Source: Gnetum montanum (lineage: Eukaryota > Streptophyta > Gnetopsida > Gnetales > Gnetaceae). Taken from it: a DNA stretch of 64,000 bases. Numbering within the stretch: the stretch's first letter is position 1; each line of letters starts with the position of its first letter. Where the stretch lies: the NCBI GenBank assembly GCA_015680685.1, contig MNCI01010116.1, positions 283,786-347,785 of the forward strand, written 5' to 3'. The notes below the pieces were generated by a model. It saw only the letters and a list, made by a program, of their open reading frames with translations. It made no database searches and had not been told where the DNA came from. The position numbers and the translations under genes are program-made. Shown piece after piece: positions 1 to 10,668 of the stretch.

Positions 1-39
1 AGGAACTCGAGGAAGAGTTTTCATTCAATCATGGGGGTA

Positions 40-906
40 TGATGAGACGCGACACGCGATATCGCGGCCGCCGCGATATCGCGGCCGCCGTGATATCGCA
101 TCCCCTGCGATATCGCGTCTTCTCCTGCGATATCGCGTATGCGATATCGCGGTCCGCCGCCATATCTATAAATAAGAGGAGGCACTCCCTTCATTTCCCA
201 ATCCTGGCTAGAAGTAGTGAAGCTCTGGCAGTTTGAACACTCCAGAGTTAGAATTTTTCCCATGTGCCCACAGTAGGAGTCCTAGAGTGAACGGCTCTTT
301 ATTTGAGCAACTTTGTAACCTAAACACAAGTTGTGTATGGCAATAAAGATAAAATTGATTGGATAAACCTTACAGTACATGGTTTTATTTTGTTGTTGTT
401 TATTGCTTTCCTAGTGCGCACAAGTATGCCTTGATTACGAGCATCTACGGATGTGTACGGCTAATCAAGGAATCGGCTGCTTATCACACTTAGGCTAAAT
501 AGGTGCCTCAGTACGACCACTTCGAGCACTTGCTTTACGTGTGGTGATCCCAGTAACGATTAGTGTTTGGTAGCCACAGTTGCATAGTTCAGGGTGTGTC
601 CGGTAAGTGGGAACGGATGTTGATGCTAGTTAATTTAGACTTAGGAGCTTAGTTAGAGTTAGTTAGTTTCTCAACCCTTTCCCTCATAGCTTAGGATATA
701 AATTGAAAAATACCAAAAAAATCATATACCTCAGACTTGCTTAACCATACACCGTGACACATACAAGCAAGCCTGGGAAGACAACGAACGATTAACCCCA
801 AGTGTTTCTTGTGGCGTTAAGGCATTTAGTCTGCGGAGTTCAACCGGATCGCGCGTACATGCTCGTATTCATATGGTTGAGTGTAGGGGTACCTCGCCAC
901 TCATCA
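40..906 (+). repeat. 3' LTR of N1
   Basis: The 867-bp LTR begins TGATGAGACG and ends CCACTCATCA, so its ends form the short inverted repeat TGATGAG/CTCATCA shared by every LTR in the window. It contains a TATA box (166-174, CTATAAATA) followed by AAGAGG, and a polyadenylation signal AATAAA at 342-347, giving a U3-R-U5 order. The U3 is crowded with GATATC palindromes. This LTR carries one copy of a segment that is tripled in the N3 LTRs. Confidence 0.9.
56..174 (+). promoter_or_regulatory. U3 promoter of N1: GATATC palindrome array plus TATA box
   Basis: Six GATATC cores lie between 58 and about 150. Most are extended to GCGATATCGC, and the first two sit in 17-bp tandem units containing the dyad CCGCGATATCGCGG. 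The array ends just before the TATA box at 166-174. Position and spacing are those of a Pol II promoter in U3, so the palindromes are candidate binding sites for a dimeric factor. Which factor binds is unknown. Confidence 0.7.
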
Positions 907-1381
907 GGACCAAAGAAGAAGTAGCAGTAGGCACTGCTATAGTGTTGGCTCTCCTTTATCTTTGCCTTCTTCATCCTCATCATCTTCCTCCTCTAACTCT
1001 GATTGGAGTTGCAGAGGTAACAAAAATTGTGATGAAGGTAAATGGTGGGATAGGGATGATCGTAGATCCTGCCATAATGATAATGACCATGGGTATGAGC
1101 AGTGGGGAGATGATCATCAGAGAGAAAGAAGGGACAATAGGATTCATCATAGGCATCATGGCCATGATAGGGGTCATTGAGATTGCTATGACTATGATGA
1201 GTCATTGTTGACAACTAGAAACATGCTAAACATTGTAGAGGCTATAAGAATACCAATTAGGAATGTGAAAGATGGCCAAATAAAATGATGGAATATGAAT
1301 AATATCCCTAAGTTCAAAGGGGGGGGGGGGGGTATAATTTGAATCCACAAAACTAATTACAAGCCTTTCACAATGCCTATG
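907..1381 (+). pseudogene. gag: Element B gag, 5' fragment (broken)
   Basis: This is a decayed stretch of Gag coding sequence. The serine-rich and His/Asp/Arg-rich linker (about 962-1180) and the block DEPLLTT..NML..VEA (about 1195-1245) match the Gag of A (3186-3330) and N2 (8180-8300). In-frame stops and a 14-G run interrupt it. The fragment is cut at 1381 by the 5' LTR of A, at a point equivalent to QAFHDA of intact Gag. B's Gag resumes at 20326, nearer its C-terminus, so this fragment and 20326 onward are probably one element split by A. Its 5' end is cut by N1. Confidence 0.7.
1319..1332 (+). repeat. Homopolymer run of 14 G
   Basis: Fourteen consecutive G residues lie where other copies read GAAGGGGGATAC (the Gag FEGGY motif), so this is a slippage expansion inside dead coding sequence. 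Its length may also be a sequencing artefact. Confidence 0.9.
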
Positions 1382-2237
1382 TGATGAAGTGTCATTAAGT
1401 CGATGCGTCGACGTAGCCTTCCTGCATTGACGTGGCCCTGTTTACGCACCCGCCTATCTCGACCTATAAATAAGAGGGCCTTCTGCCTCATTTAGGAACC
1501 TTTTCAGTTAGTTGTAGTGAAGCTCTTGCAGTTTGTTCCCGTAGGAGATAGAATATTTTCCAGGTGCCCGCAGCAGGTGTAAGAAAAGTGATCGGCTTTT
1601 TATTCGAGCGTTGATGTATCTGAGCCCATTGATGTGATAGCAATAAAGATGAACTATTCAAGCATTCCTTGCAGCATTTGGACTTAGCTATTTTATGCAT
1701 TCAATAGTTTAATATGTTTATGCTTTATTAGTTACTTGTTAATTACTTAAGTTTTTGTTATTATGATTTCAATCGTTATTGCTCATTCGTAGTTCATAAA
1801 GGCCATAAGTACGACCATCTCAAACGTAACTCAAACAATTGGTAAACCCAGTGACGCTTAACATCTGGTAAACCAGAAGTGTTAGGAGATGCTCATAACG
1901 TGCTCGGAAGATGGGACCAGATACTTATGTTAGGAGTAGTTAAGATTTAGATTAAGATAATCTTAGATTAATTAATATTCTAGCCTTACTTTCCAAGATA
2001 ATTAGCCGCCAAAAGATAAGTAAAAAGTTATAAAAATAATTAGCCTTAGTCTCACTTAACCATCGTAAAAAGAACTTCACAAGTGAGATTAGGAGGACAA
2101 CGACCATTCTAACTCAAGGTTTTACTGGTTAGAGCTTTGTGTATGTTAAGTGCTTACAGTCTACAGATTTCGACCGAGTTGTGTGTGAACACCAGTGATT
2201 CGTATGGTTGGGCATAGGGGTACTTAGCCGCTCATCA
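1382..2237 (+). repeat. 5' LTR of A
   Basis: The 856-bp LTR begins TGATGAAGTG and ends GCTCATCA. It has TATAAATA at 1465-1472 followed by AGAGGGCC, and AATAAA at 1642-1647. U3 carries short repeats of the GACGTAGCC / GACGTGG type instead of GATATC. The 3' LTR (20082-20325) has about 30 bp more of these repeats. The PBS directly to its right shows that it is a 5' LTR. Confidence 0.92.
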
Positions 2238-2238
2238 T

Positions 2239-2256
2239 TGGCACCGTTGCCGGGGA
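2239..2256 (+). other. Primer binding site of A (tRNA-Asp type)
   Basis: One base after the LTR the sequence reads TGGCACCGTTGCCGGGGA. From memory of plant tRNA-Asp(GUC), its 3' end pairs with TGGCGCCGTTGCCGGGGA, leaving a single mismatch. Athila elements are known to use tRNA-Asp. About 130 bp of leader follow before the Gag reading frame. Confidence 0.85.
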
Positions 2257-2383
2257 CTGTTAGTCTTACATGCGTCATCTAACCTTAGTGAAATTATCAT
2301 TCAAGTTGTTGGGATGGACCTAGGATAGAAACATATATGCACGCTAGGCGGATTAAAAGTAAATATTAAGGTACATCGATTAT

Positions 2384-4870
2384 GTGGACCATCTAACATC
2401 TAGCATGTTTTCTCATAGGAGAGAGGTATTTGAACCATCGGTGCCACAAGAATGTCGAGTGGCATACAAGCACGTCGATGAATATGTCCTTGACTTCACA
2501 TTCATCCTACATCAGGATGAGCATCTGCGATGGCGGGACATGGAGGGAAGCATTGTGTTACCGCCCGACCAATCGGCTCCTGCGATGCTATAACACAATT
2601 TGGGCAGACTGGGCATCTAGGACCATGGAGCGGAGTATGTCATGGAAGACCATGACTACCGAGACTATCGTCCCACTACGGCTCAATGAGCAAGAGACCA
2701 GCAACAGGTGGACAAATATGAATAGCAGAAGGGGAAACAATTCAGTAGCCTCTTATTTTTGCAAGGGCTACAGGACAATGGGGATCTCGTCTTTCATGAT
2801 ACCTGTTCGACCAAACTTCCCTTGGGGCAGTAGATCCTCCAATCCATCATTTAGAACAAGCCTCTCAATGACCAAGATCCTCAAGGGGATGAAGGATCAC
2901 ATAATAATGATGGGCGTGATGATCGGGGTCATCATCAGGGTAGAGGGGGAGATCGACATCAGGACGGTGGTGATACGTCTCCTTCTTCTTCGTCCTCTCG
3001 CTCGCCTATACCTTCATCCAGTTCAGGTTCTAAATGTAACCAGGGTAGGAAGGGGCAAAAGGACGATCATAAAAAGGGTCGAAAGGGGCAACGTGAGGAA
3101 GCATGCGACCAATCACGTGATGCTTGCCGACATGAAAGAAGGGGTAGCTAGAATCATCATAGACATCATGGTCCTTAGCAGGACTATGATTTAGATGAGC
3201 CATTGTTGGCTACTCAGAGCATGCTCCAGATTGTGGAGGTAGTCCAAATCCCTAGTAGACACATGAAGGATAGCCAGATCAAGCGTGTCGATATGAACAA
3301 CATCCCCAGATTTGAAGGGAGATACAACTGTGATCAGCAGACCCACCTATAGGTGTTCCATGACGCCTACACCCTGCAAAACATTGACAATGATTGGCAA
3401 AGGCTGAAGCTATTCCCTCACACACTCATCAAAGAAGCTGAAAGTTGGTACCGATCCTTGGAGCTAGAATTGATCAGAAGATGGAGTACGATGCTTGAAA
3501 TTTTCAATGAAAAATATCAAACGTACTCTAGAGTGGAAAATCTAAGACGATAGATCCAAGGCTAGAAATAAGGAAATTATGAACCCTTGGATGCCGCCAT
3601 GAGTAGGTACTACTCATTGTTGCATCGGTGCCCTGGTCATGGTTATTCTCAGCGGGCACAGCTTCGCCACATCATTGATGGGCTTCGTTTTGAAACGTGA
3701 AAGAACCTTGGTGTGTACACCCAGGGATGATTGTCGGAGCTAAGGGCCCATCAATTGCAGCGCATCATTGAACAGGTGGCCAAGGAGGAAGGAGAACTTA
3801 GGAAAAAGGAGAGTGCAAAAGAATTCAACCGGGACCCTTCCCATAGAAAAAGGGAGGTTCAATTTTATGATGAGGAGGATGAATCACTGCTGGAAGCAGT
3901 GGTGAATCGAAGGACTTTGTCGTTACAAAAGTTCGCATCTGAAATATCGGCAAAGGTGGATAAGATGTGGGACTCTCTAGATGAAAAAGTCCAAAATGTG
4001 TTGAAAATCGTAGAAGAGTGCAGAAAACAAAGTAATGACCGCGATCGGCGTAGGAAGAAGGAAGCTGAGCGTGCCCAACACAAGGGTAAGGGCAAAGTTG
4101 TTGTAGCAAAGAAGGTTGTAGACTTTGACACTGAGGAGGATGATGAATGTGGCATATGCCAGTATGAACATCCTAAGGGATGTTGTCTTGTGGTGTCACA
4201 TCTTCAAGAGTCTGGGATGTATGCTTTGAACCCTTGTTTGACGCAACGGTAAACACCCCAAAGGTTGCCTTATCCACGAGGAAATTCTAGGTGGTTCCAC
4301 TAGCAGCAGCATGGATATTATCCAAGTGGAGTGCCACCACAACCGTATGAATACTGCCAACAGTGGTAGCAACCATAAGTGTGGGGGATGCCACCTCCAA
4401 GGCAGTAGTACCCTTATAAACAGCTAGATCCTTATGGGTACTATGTTCAACAACTGGTCTCTCCAAGAGACTCTTCCAGTCATGTGGCCTTTCCAAGTTA
4501 TTACCACCCCCCTGAATATTTTCGACATTCATCTCCATCACCCAGGGGGGAAAACCCACATATCTTCTATCCCCCATCACCTTCTCCTACCACTCCTCGA
4601 CAACATCTCACTCAGTTGCCACCTACTCCATCGATGTAGGGAGAAATACTGCCACAACCATAGCAACAAAATACTACGAGGGCTATTAACTTACAATCGG
4701 CACCTCGGCTAAGTGGACTGGAATCCAAGCCATGGAAACATCCTTTCTTTTGGTCCAGTAATCTGAACACACCCTCACCTACCCCTATGGACAGTGCCTT
4801 CGAACCTACCAATGCCTCCACCATCATACCGCCTGAGCAGACCTCAAGCCAACCATGCTCCAACGTCCAA
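2384..4870 (+). pseudogene. gag: Element A Gag region (broken)
   Basis: Gag would form the particle and bind RNA. One frame runs from 2384 through protease but is broken by many stops (for example near 2593, 3553, 3718, 4250). Order: an N-terminal block with VDEYVLDFTFILHQDE, a Ser/Arg/His-rich linker (about 2900-3180), the retrotransposon Gag core with WYRSLELELIRRWSTML (about 3350-3553), a charged helical stretch, a compact zinc-knuckle-like motif CGICQYEHPKGCC (about 4150-4190), then a Pro/Gln/Tyr-rich tail (4250-4700). Many stops fit C-to-T decay. N2 and N3 have the same arrangement. The true start codon is uncertain. Confidence 0.85.
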
Positions 4871-5580
4871 ACGGTCATGCTCACACATGTCGTGACCGAC
4901 TGGATCAAAGCAGGTCATCTTCCCTAGAAATTGATTAATCTGGGAAGCCCCCTCATCTATCTTCAGGTGGTAGGGAACAAGTCATGCAAAGCTCTTCTGG
5001 ACTCGGGGTCAGGGGTTAATTTGATCTCTCACGATATGTACAAAAATTGGAACTTGCCCTGGCTAAAGAAGAGCAACATCTGGCTCGAATTAGCAGACCA
5101 GTCCATCATCGTTTCCTTGGGATTAGTGGAGGACATTGTGACCACTATTTGTGGATGGTCCTGTTCTACTGATTTCCTAGTCATCCGTGTAAATAACTGC
5201 AAGGGGAACTTCCCAATCATCATGGGAAGAGCTTGGCTAAGCACGGTGGATGCACGGCTAGGACTCCGAGATTTGTTCCTAGAAATTTCAAAGGAAAATC
5301 CTTTCGGGAAGATCAAGAAGCAACGTGTTTCATGCATCGTGTACAGTGAATCAGGGTGCAACTATGTGCAACAGTTATGGTACATGCAGTCGATGTACCG
5401 AGGAATCACCTGTTCAACAATGCCTGTATGTAGTAGCCACTAACCAAGAGGGCACCCAGTGGTTAACAACTATTCCTACTAGCAGTGCATTGTGCATGGA
5501 ACCATCTGAGGGGCTAGTGCAAGCATACATTGAAAGCATGGACGAAATGGACGAGGTTCATCAGTAGGTCTCTACTGTTG
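4871..5580 (+). pseudogene. Element A aspartic protease region (frameshifted)
   Basis: A retroviral-type aspartic protease would release the mature proteins. The catalytic loop ALLDSGSGVNLIS (about 4990-5030) keeps the DSG triad, and PIIMGRAWLSTVDA (about 5215-5250) is the second conserved block. The frame changes near 5370-5400. Compared with B (about 21500), A has lost roughly 20-25 bases in the Cys-containing tail, and reading continues in another frame from about 5400 into RT. A stop before the domain (4926) also breaks the polyprotein. Confidence 0.85.
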
Positions 5581-6395
5581 ATGACCAAGATGACTGGGGG
5601 GAGCTACAAATCCTTGAGAGCTTCAAAAAAGAGCCCTTGGAGCTAAAGTCTTTACTAGCTCACTTGGAATATGCATTCTTGCAAAATGGTAAGCCGGTAA
5701 TTATCAATGCCACCCTTGCTCTTGAACAGAAGAAGAAATTGCTAAAGGTGGTAAACAAATGGGTTTCTACGTTTGCATGGTCATATCCTGAGTTGACTGG
5801 AGTTGATCCCAGGGTCTGCCAGCATCGGATCTATCTTGACCCTTGCATGAAGCCACGACGATGGCCACAAAGATGGTTGAATCCCAAACTGAAGCAGATC
5901 GTAAAAGATGAAATAAAATAATTGCTAAAGGCGAGATTCATCTATTCTGTCATCGATAGCGAATGGATTAGCCCACTCGTTATTGTGCCCAAGAAAGATG
6001 ACAAGTGAAGGGTCTGTATTGATTTTCGGTTGCTCAATATGGTGATCTTCAAGGATCACTTCCCGCTCCCATTTGTGGACCAGGTGTTGGACACCATTGT
6101 AGGACACCGTTACTACATATTTTTGGATGGTTATAGTGGTTATAACCAAATCCAAATAGCACTAGAGGACCAGAACAAAATAATGTTCACAAGTCCATGG
6201 GGGACTTTCGTATATAAGAAGATGCCCTTTGGCTTGTGTAATGCGCATGCTACATTCCAACACCTTGTCCTAAGCATCTTCCAGCAACAAATCAGCAATG
6301 GGGTAGAAGTCTTCATGGATGACTTCTCCACCTATGGGGCCACGTTCGAGCAAGCCTTGGACCATTTGGAGCATGTTCTGAAAACGTGTGTGTTG
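5581..6395 (+). pseudogene. Element A reverse transcriptase (truncated)
   Basis: RT copies the element RNA into DNA. Fingers and palm are readable: CQHRIYLDP, LNPKLKQIVKDEI, WISPLVIVPKK, FKDHFPLPFVDQ, FLDGYSGYNQI (first catalytic Asp), MPFGLCNA and VFMDDFSTYG (FMDD catalytic pair, about 6312-6340). In-frame stops lie at 5919-5921 and 6006-6008. The sequence stops being RT-like after HLEHVLKTC near 6395. The RT thumb/connection and the start of RNase H, about 250 codons in related elements, are missing, and an unrelated segment begins. Confidence 0.9.
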
Positions 6396-7375
6396 GCGAT
6401 CGTTTGAGACACGACCGCCAACGAGTGTCCTCGAATAGGATTTAGGTGCCTGCTGGTCTTTGGCAACACCAAGGCCCAAATACCTCCAAATAAACTCAGT
6501 AGTTAATGTGAGTATGTGTGTGTGTTGTTGCGGCTTGCGGTTGTGAGAAATGTAATGATTGCGTTGTGTAAACTACAAATGACTTACTTTTAAAGAGATT
6601 TAGCCAACTTTGCCAAGTACTGTGAGTTGTTGAAAATTTCCTATTTTGTTCAACTACCTAGTCTACGCGGTCCTTATAATACCTACTTGTAACAAATAAA
6701 ATTTTGCAAAAACATATGAGCACAAATCCGCAATCTACTCCTAATTTTCCCCAGAGAGAAAGAGATAGTTCCATAAGAAAACTAGAAATAGAGCAAGATT
6801 CAATGGAAATTAGCAGAAAAGAAAAGAAAGCAGATTTGTGTAGACCTCAAATATTTAAACAAGGTAAAATGACACGAGTAAACACTTCGCAATAAAGCTA
6901 TCCCAAATTCAATATCTACGCATTGTTCAAACTTCCAAGGCTCAAACAAGCAATTTCTTCAAGACAATTCTACTATGTTGCCAAAAATTGCTGTGTAAAC
7001 TACCACGTACGAGACTCCATTTTGACTAGATAATAGATGTCAACGATTGCATTCAAACAGAACCTTTGAAAAACTTGACAATTTCTGATTGAAATACCAT
7101 GGGAATTCACTTTAACGATAAAAAGAAGCTATTCTGGTCCCATCAAAATACCAAAGATTTTGTGAACCCTCTCGACTACCGAATTACTACAAACAGAGGC
7201 TCTCTTACAACAATCCCAATAGCAGTTCCCACACGTTACACAATAACGAAATTTACTACTAAAATGCTCTTAAGGATTTCAAACACAAGTGCTTCTATGG
7301 CAAAAGTTTAATAGAAATTTCTATCGGGCAACAAGAGCAGTAAGAGTAATCTAAGAGCAACAAGAACAAGAAAAA
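6396..7375. other. Unclassified 1-kb segment between broken A RT and truncated N2 gag
   Basis: This stretch matches no other part of the window that I could see. It starts with a near-palindrome (TTGGCGATCGT then ACGACCGCCAA, 6396-6422), then is A-rich and without a convincing ORF. Its left edge cuts A's RT and its right edge cuts N2 before its gag, so the 5' LTR and PBS of N2 and about 250 codons of A are absent. It could be filler captured during break repair, a fragment of another element with flanking deletion, or an assembly join. Confidence 0.6.
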
Positions 7376-9735
7376 GACAGTCAGTGACATACACATAACC
7401 TAAACCAGCCAAGTCCTAAACAGTATAAGATAGTTTATACTCATCCCGATGAGTATATTCCTGACTGCACTTTTACCCTCCATCAGGATGAACAGTTGCA
7501 CTGGAGAGATTTGTTTGGTAACATAGTTTTACCACTAGATCGAGCTGTTCCGAACATGCTCTTCCATGCCTTAGCACAGATTGGCATGCAGTACTTATTC
7601 GCCGAATACGTTGCTGGAGAATATGATATAAGGGATTATCATCCCACCGCCTTGCAACGTATGAGGGATGAAAGGTAGGAGAGCCAACACTCATTGTTGA
7701 AGGGCAAGGTCCCCTATGTCCTTAGTGAAATAGGAGATGAGGAACTCCTCATGACGGGTTTCTTAGGAAATGATGTTCCTCCTCCTCACAATGGTGAAGA
7801 GGTTAGGCATCAGAGCCTTCGATCAACTGTACATGCTATGGGCTCTGATCCCCGTGAACACCAACTGTTCATGGTAGGAACAACCACTCACACTAAGGAC
7901 GGGCACTTTGATCGTCACAACGATCGGGGCCGAAGCAGCCGAAGAGAAGGTAAGAAACATCGCCATGGTGATGGATCCCCTTCCTCTTCTCCTTCATCTC
8001 ACCATTCACACTCTCCTTCCACATCTTGGCACAACCATCGTGAGCACATCAGAGAGGGTAAAAGTAAGGAAGATGAAAGACCTCGATAGGAAAGTCGAGA
8101 GTTAGGACAAGGGCAAGGATGTAGGGAGAGTAGGGAACCACCACGAAGACATCACAGATGTCATGTTAGGGATGATCATGACGAACCCCTACTCACAACC
8201 CGAAGCATGCTAGACATCACAGAGGCAGTTAGGATCCCCACAAGGCATTTAAAAGATAGCAGGATCAAGCATTTGGACATAAATAATATCCCACGTTTTG
8301 AAGGGGGATACAACGCTGATCCTCAACATCATTTACAGGCATTCCACGATGCCTGTGCCTTGCAAAATATAGATAATGAGTGGCAGAAGCTTAAGTTGTT
8401 CCCAAGGACACTCACCAAAGAAGCAGAGAGCTGGTACCAGTCCTTAGAACCGGAAACCATTAGGAGGTGGAGTACGATGCTCGAACTGTTCAATAATAAA
8501 TATCAAACGTACTCCAGAATGTCCAATTTTTGTAAGTAGATCTAAGGCTGGAAACAAGGTGCTTATGAACCCTTGGATGCTGCCATGGCCTGTTACTATA
8601 CACTGCTACATCGTTGCCCGGGCCATGGGTACGCTAAACGGGATCAACTTCGCCACCTCGTGGATGGGCTACGAAATGAAACGAGAAGAACTCTTGGGAC
8701 TTACGCCCAAGGGAGACTCTCCCAATTAAGAGCCCATGAAGTTGAAGTTTTGTTGGAACAAGTAGCGCAAGAAGAGGGTGAGCTACGTAAGAGGGAAAGT
8801 GCGGAAGAATACAACCGCGATCCCTCCCTTCGCAAGAAGGGAGTGAAATTCTGTGATGAGGAGGATGAGTCACCACTCGAAGAGTTGGTGAATCGGAAAA
8901 CCTTACCGATCCAAAAGTTAACAACCAAGGTATCGGCTAAGGTAGACCAAATGTGGGATTCCTTAGACTCAAGAATAGAAATAGTCTTAAAAATCGTAGA
9001 AGAGTCTAAGGTAGAACAAAGTAGTGACAAAGGCAAAACCAAGCGGAGAAACTTAAGCCCTGCACATAATAAGGGTAAGGGAAAATTCCTATCTCCGATG
9101 AGGCCGTGAATTTTGATTCAGACGATGATAGTGGATGTGAGGTCTGCTACTATGACCATCCTAAGGGATGTTGCCCAATTATCTTACATCTGCAGGAGTC
9201 TGGGGTGTATGTGTTAAATCCAAGACTTAATCAATGGCAAACACCCAAAAGGTTACCTTATCCACAAGGTAACCCAAGGCAGTTCCACCAACCCTTAACA
9301 TATTACCCAAGTGGAATGCCTCCACAACCTCTTGGACAACATTAGTAGTGGCAATACCCACAGTCATGGGGGATGCCACCGCCAACACATCAATACCCTT
9401 ACCGGCAGCCTGATCCTTACGGTTATTATGTGCAACAACCAGTTTCTCCAGGTGACTCTATGGGTGACACTACTCCTCAACATCACTACCAAGTTTGGGA
9501 GTACTTTAGGAGGACTCCTTCTCCTTCGGGAGATATGTCACATTCAGCCCATCCTCTAACTCCGCCTACACCTCTTCCACCTGTAGTTCCCATGCAACCT
9601 ATTCCAACAATGCAAGGGGAATTACCTACCCAATCGCAGCAACGTAACGCCGCGAGAGCTGTAAATATTTAGCATGTAAATATCCAACCGGGTGCTAGTT
9701 CTGACAACTATACAAAGAAGAGACCCTTTTTCAGA
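7376..9735 (+). pseudogene. gag: N2 Gag (nearly intact, one frameshift)
   Basis: Order: HPDEYIPDCTFTLHQDE-like N-terminal block (about 7440-7490), LFGNIVLPLDRAVPNML, a Ser/His/Arg-rich linker (7870-8100), Gag core with HHLQAFHDACALQ and SWYQSLEPETIRRW (8207-8539), a charged helical region with LGTYAQGRLSQLR (about 8690-8730), zinc-knuckle-like CEVCYYDHPKGCC (about 9136-9175) and a Pro/Gln/Tyr-rich tail (9200-9670). Stops occur at 7676, 8087 and 8537. One G lost in a run near 9077 shifts the frame before the knuckle; N3 has the extra base. No start codon is visible because the 5' end is cut. Confidence 0.88.
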
Positions 9736-9738
9736 ACT

Positions 9739-10668
9739 ATGAGCCCCCCCCCACTCTCGCAACAACAAGTAGTTGGGCACATGTATAGGCCTCTAACCAC
9801 TAACGCTTCAGAGAACCCTTCAGTCCAACAACTAAGTACGCAAATGGTTATGTTGACACATACCGTAACTGATTGGATAAAGGTGGGCCACCTTCCCAGG
9901 AAACTATCTAACCCTGGGAACCCCTTAATTGATTTACAGATCGTCGAAAATGCACGACATCAAGCTCTTCTTGACTCAGGTTCTGGAGTCAACCTAATTT
10001 CACAAAAGATGTATCAAGCCTGGAACCTGCCCCAACTTAAGAAGAGTAACATACAACTGGAGCTGGCTGACCAGTCCATCACCATTCCCTTAGGATTGGT
10101 GGAGGACATTATCACCACTGTGTGTGGGTGGTCATACTTAGCTGATTTCCTGGTGATTGAGGTTAACAACGAAGGGGGCTTCCCCATTATAATGGAAAGA
10201 CCATGGCTAAGTACCGTAGACGCGTACCTAGGAATTCGTGATCTTTCTTTGCAAATTTCTAAGATGAATATTTACGGAAAGATCGAGAAGAAGAAGATTC
10301 CATGCATCGCATACAATGATTCATCGGGTGATGACATGGAGGATATGTCTCCATGTGAGAGGTGTGGCTATGAGAGTGAGAAACAAGGATGCCTGTATGT
10401 AGCAACCACACAAACAGTAGTAGACACCCCGTGGTTGACAGCCACTCGAAGGAGCAAGCAAATATGCATGGAACGAACTGAGGAGACAACTCATGCCAAC
10501 AACCGTGGCATAGACACATTGAAACGTGAGTGTCGCCAACTTCAACCCCTCAACTTAAGATCATCAATTGGGAGAAGTTGGGCACTTCTTAAAAATTCAA
10601 ATAGATGCTCATTATTTCGGATCTCTCCCTTACAACTGAGTCATGGGGGAGATGGCCACCTATGCTAA
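9739..10668 (+). pseudogene. N2 protease fused to integrase tail (open 309 codons)
   Basis: This is the open C-terminal segment of the N2 polyprotein. TVTDWIKVGHLPRKL precedes the catalytic loop ALLDSGSGVNLIS (DSG intact), LELADQSITIPLGLVED and PIIMERPWLSTVDAYLG, where the usual Gly of the last motif is Glu. A Cys-containing tail (CERCGYESEKQGCLYVATT) follows. The last ~20 codons (CSLFRIS...SHGGDGHLC) correspond to the very end of integrase in A, B and D, so RT-RNase H-integrase was removed in frame. Being continuously open, it could have been functional recently, but the Gag frame upstream is broken. Confidence 0.88.

Larger units (their letters stand above)
1..906 (+). mobile_element. N1: 3' end of a non-autonomous Athila-like Ty3 element
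   Basis: The first 39 bases are the internal 3' terminus of an element that begins outside the window, and they end in the polypurine-type motif AATCATGGGGGTA (about 28-39). An LTR starting TGATGAG follows. The terminus and LTR match those of N2 (12541-13310) much more closely than those of A, B or D, so this is a third copy of the same non-autonomous family. Its right edge abuts gag sequence of element B, so N1 was inserted into B. The target duplication cannot be checked because the left end is missing. Confidence 0.85.

Noticed and set aside
873-1211. Open frame of 112 codons
   Set aside because: It is an off-frame reading of B's Gag linker. The Ser- and His/Asp/Arg-rich frame overlapping it matches Gag of A and N2.
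2430-3194. Open frame of 254 codons
   Set aside because: It lies in another frame over A's Gag N-terminus and linker. The true Gag frame, though broken, matches N2 and N3.
6396-7375. Helitron or copia LTR assignment of the foreign segment
   Set aside because: There is a hairpin-like start and TGTTGG, but no CTRR end, no matching second LTR and no clear PBS. Evidence is too weak to classify.
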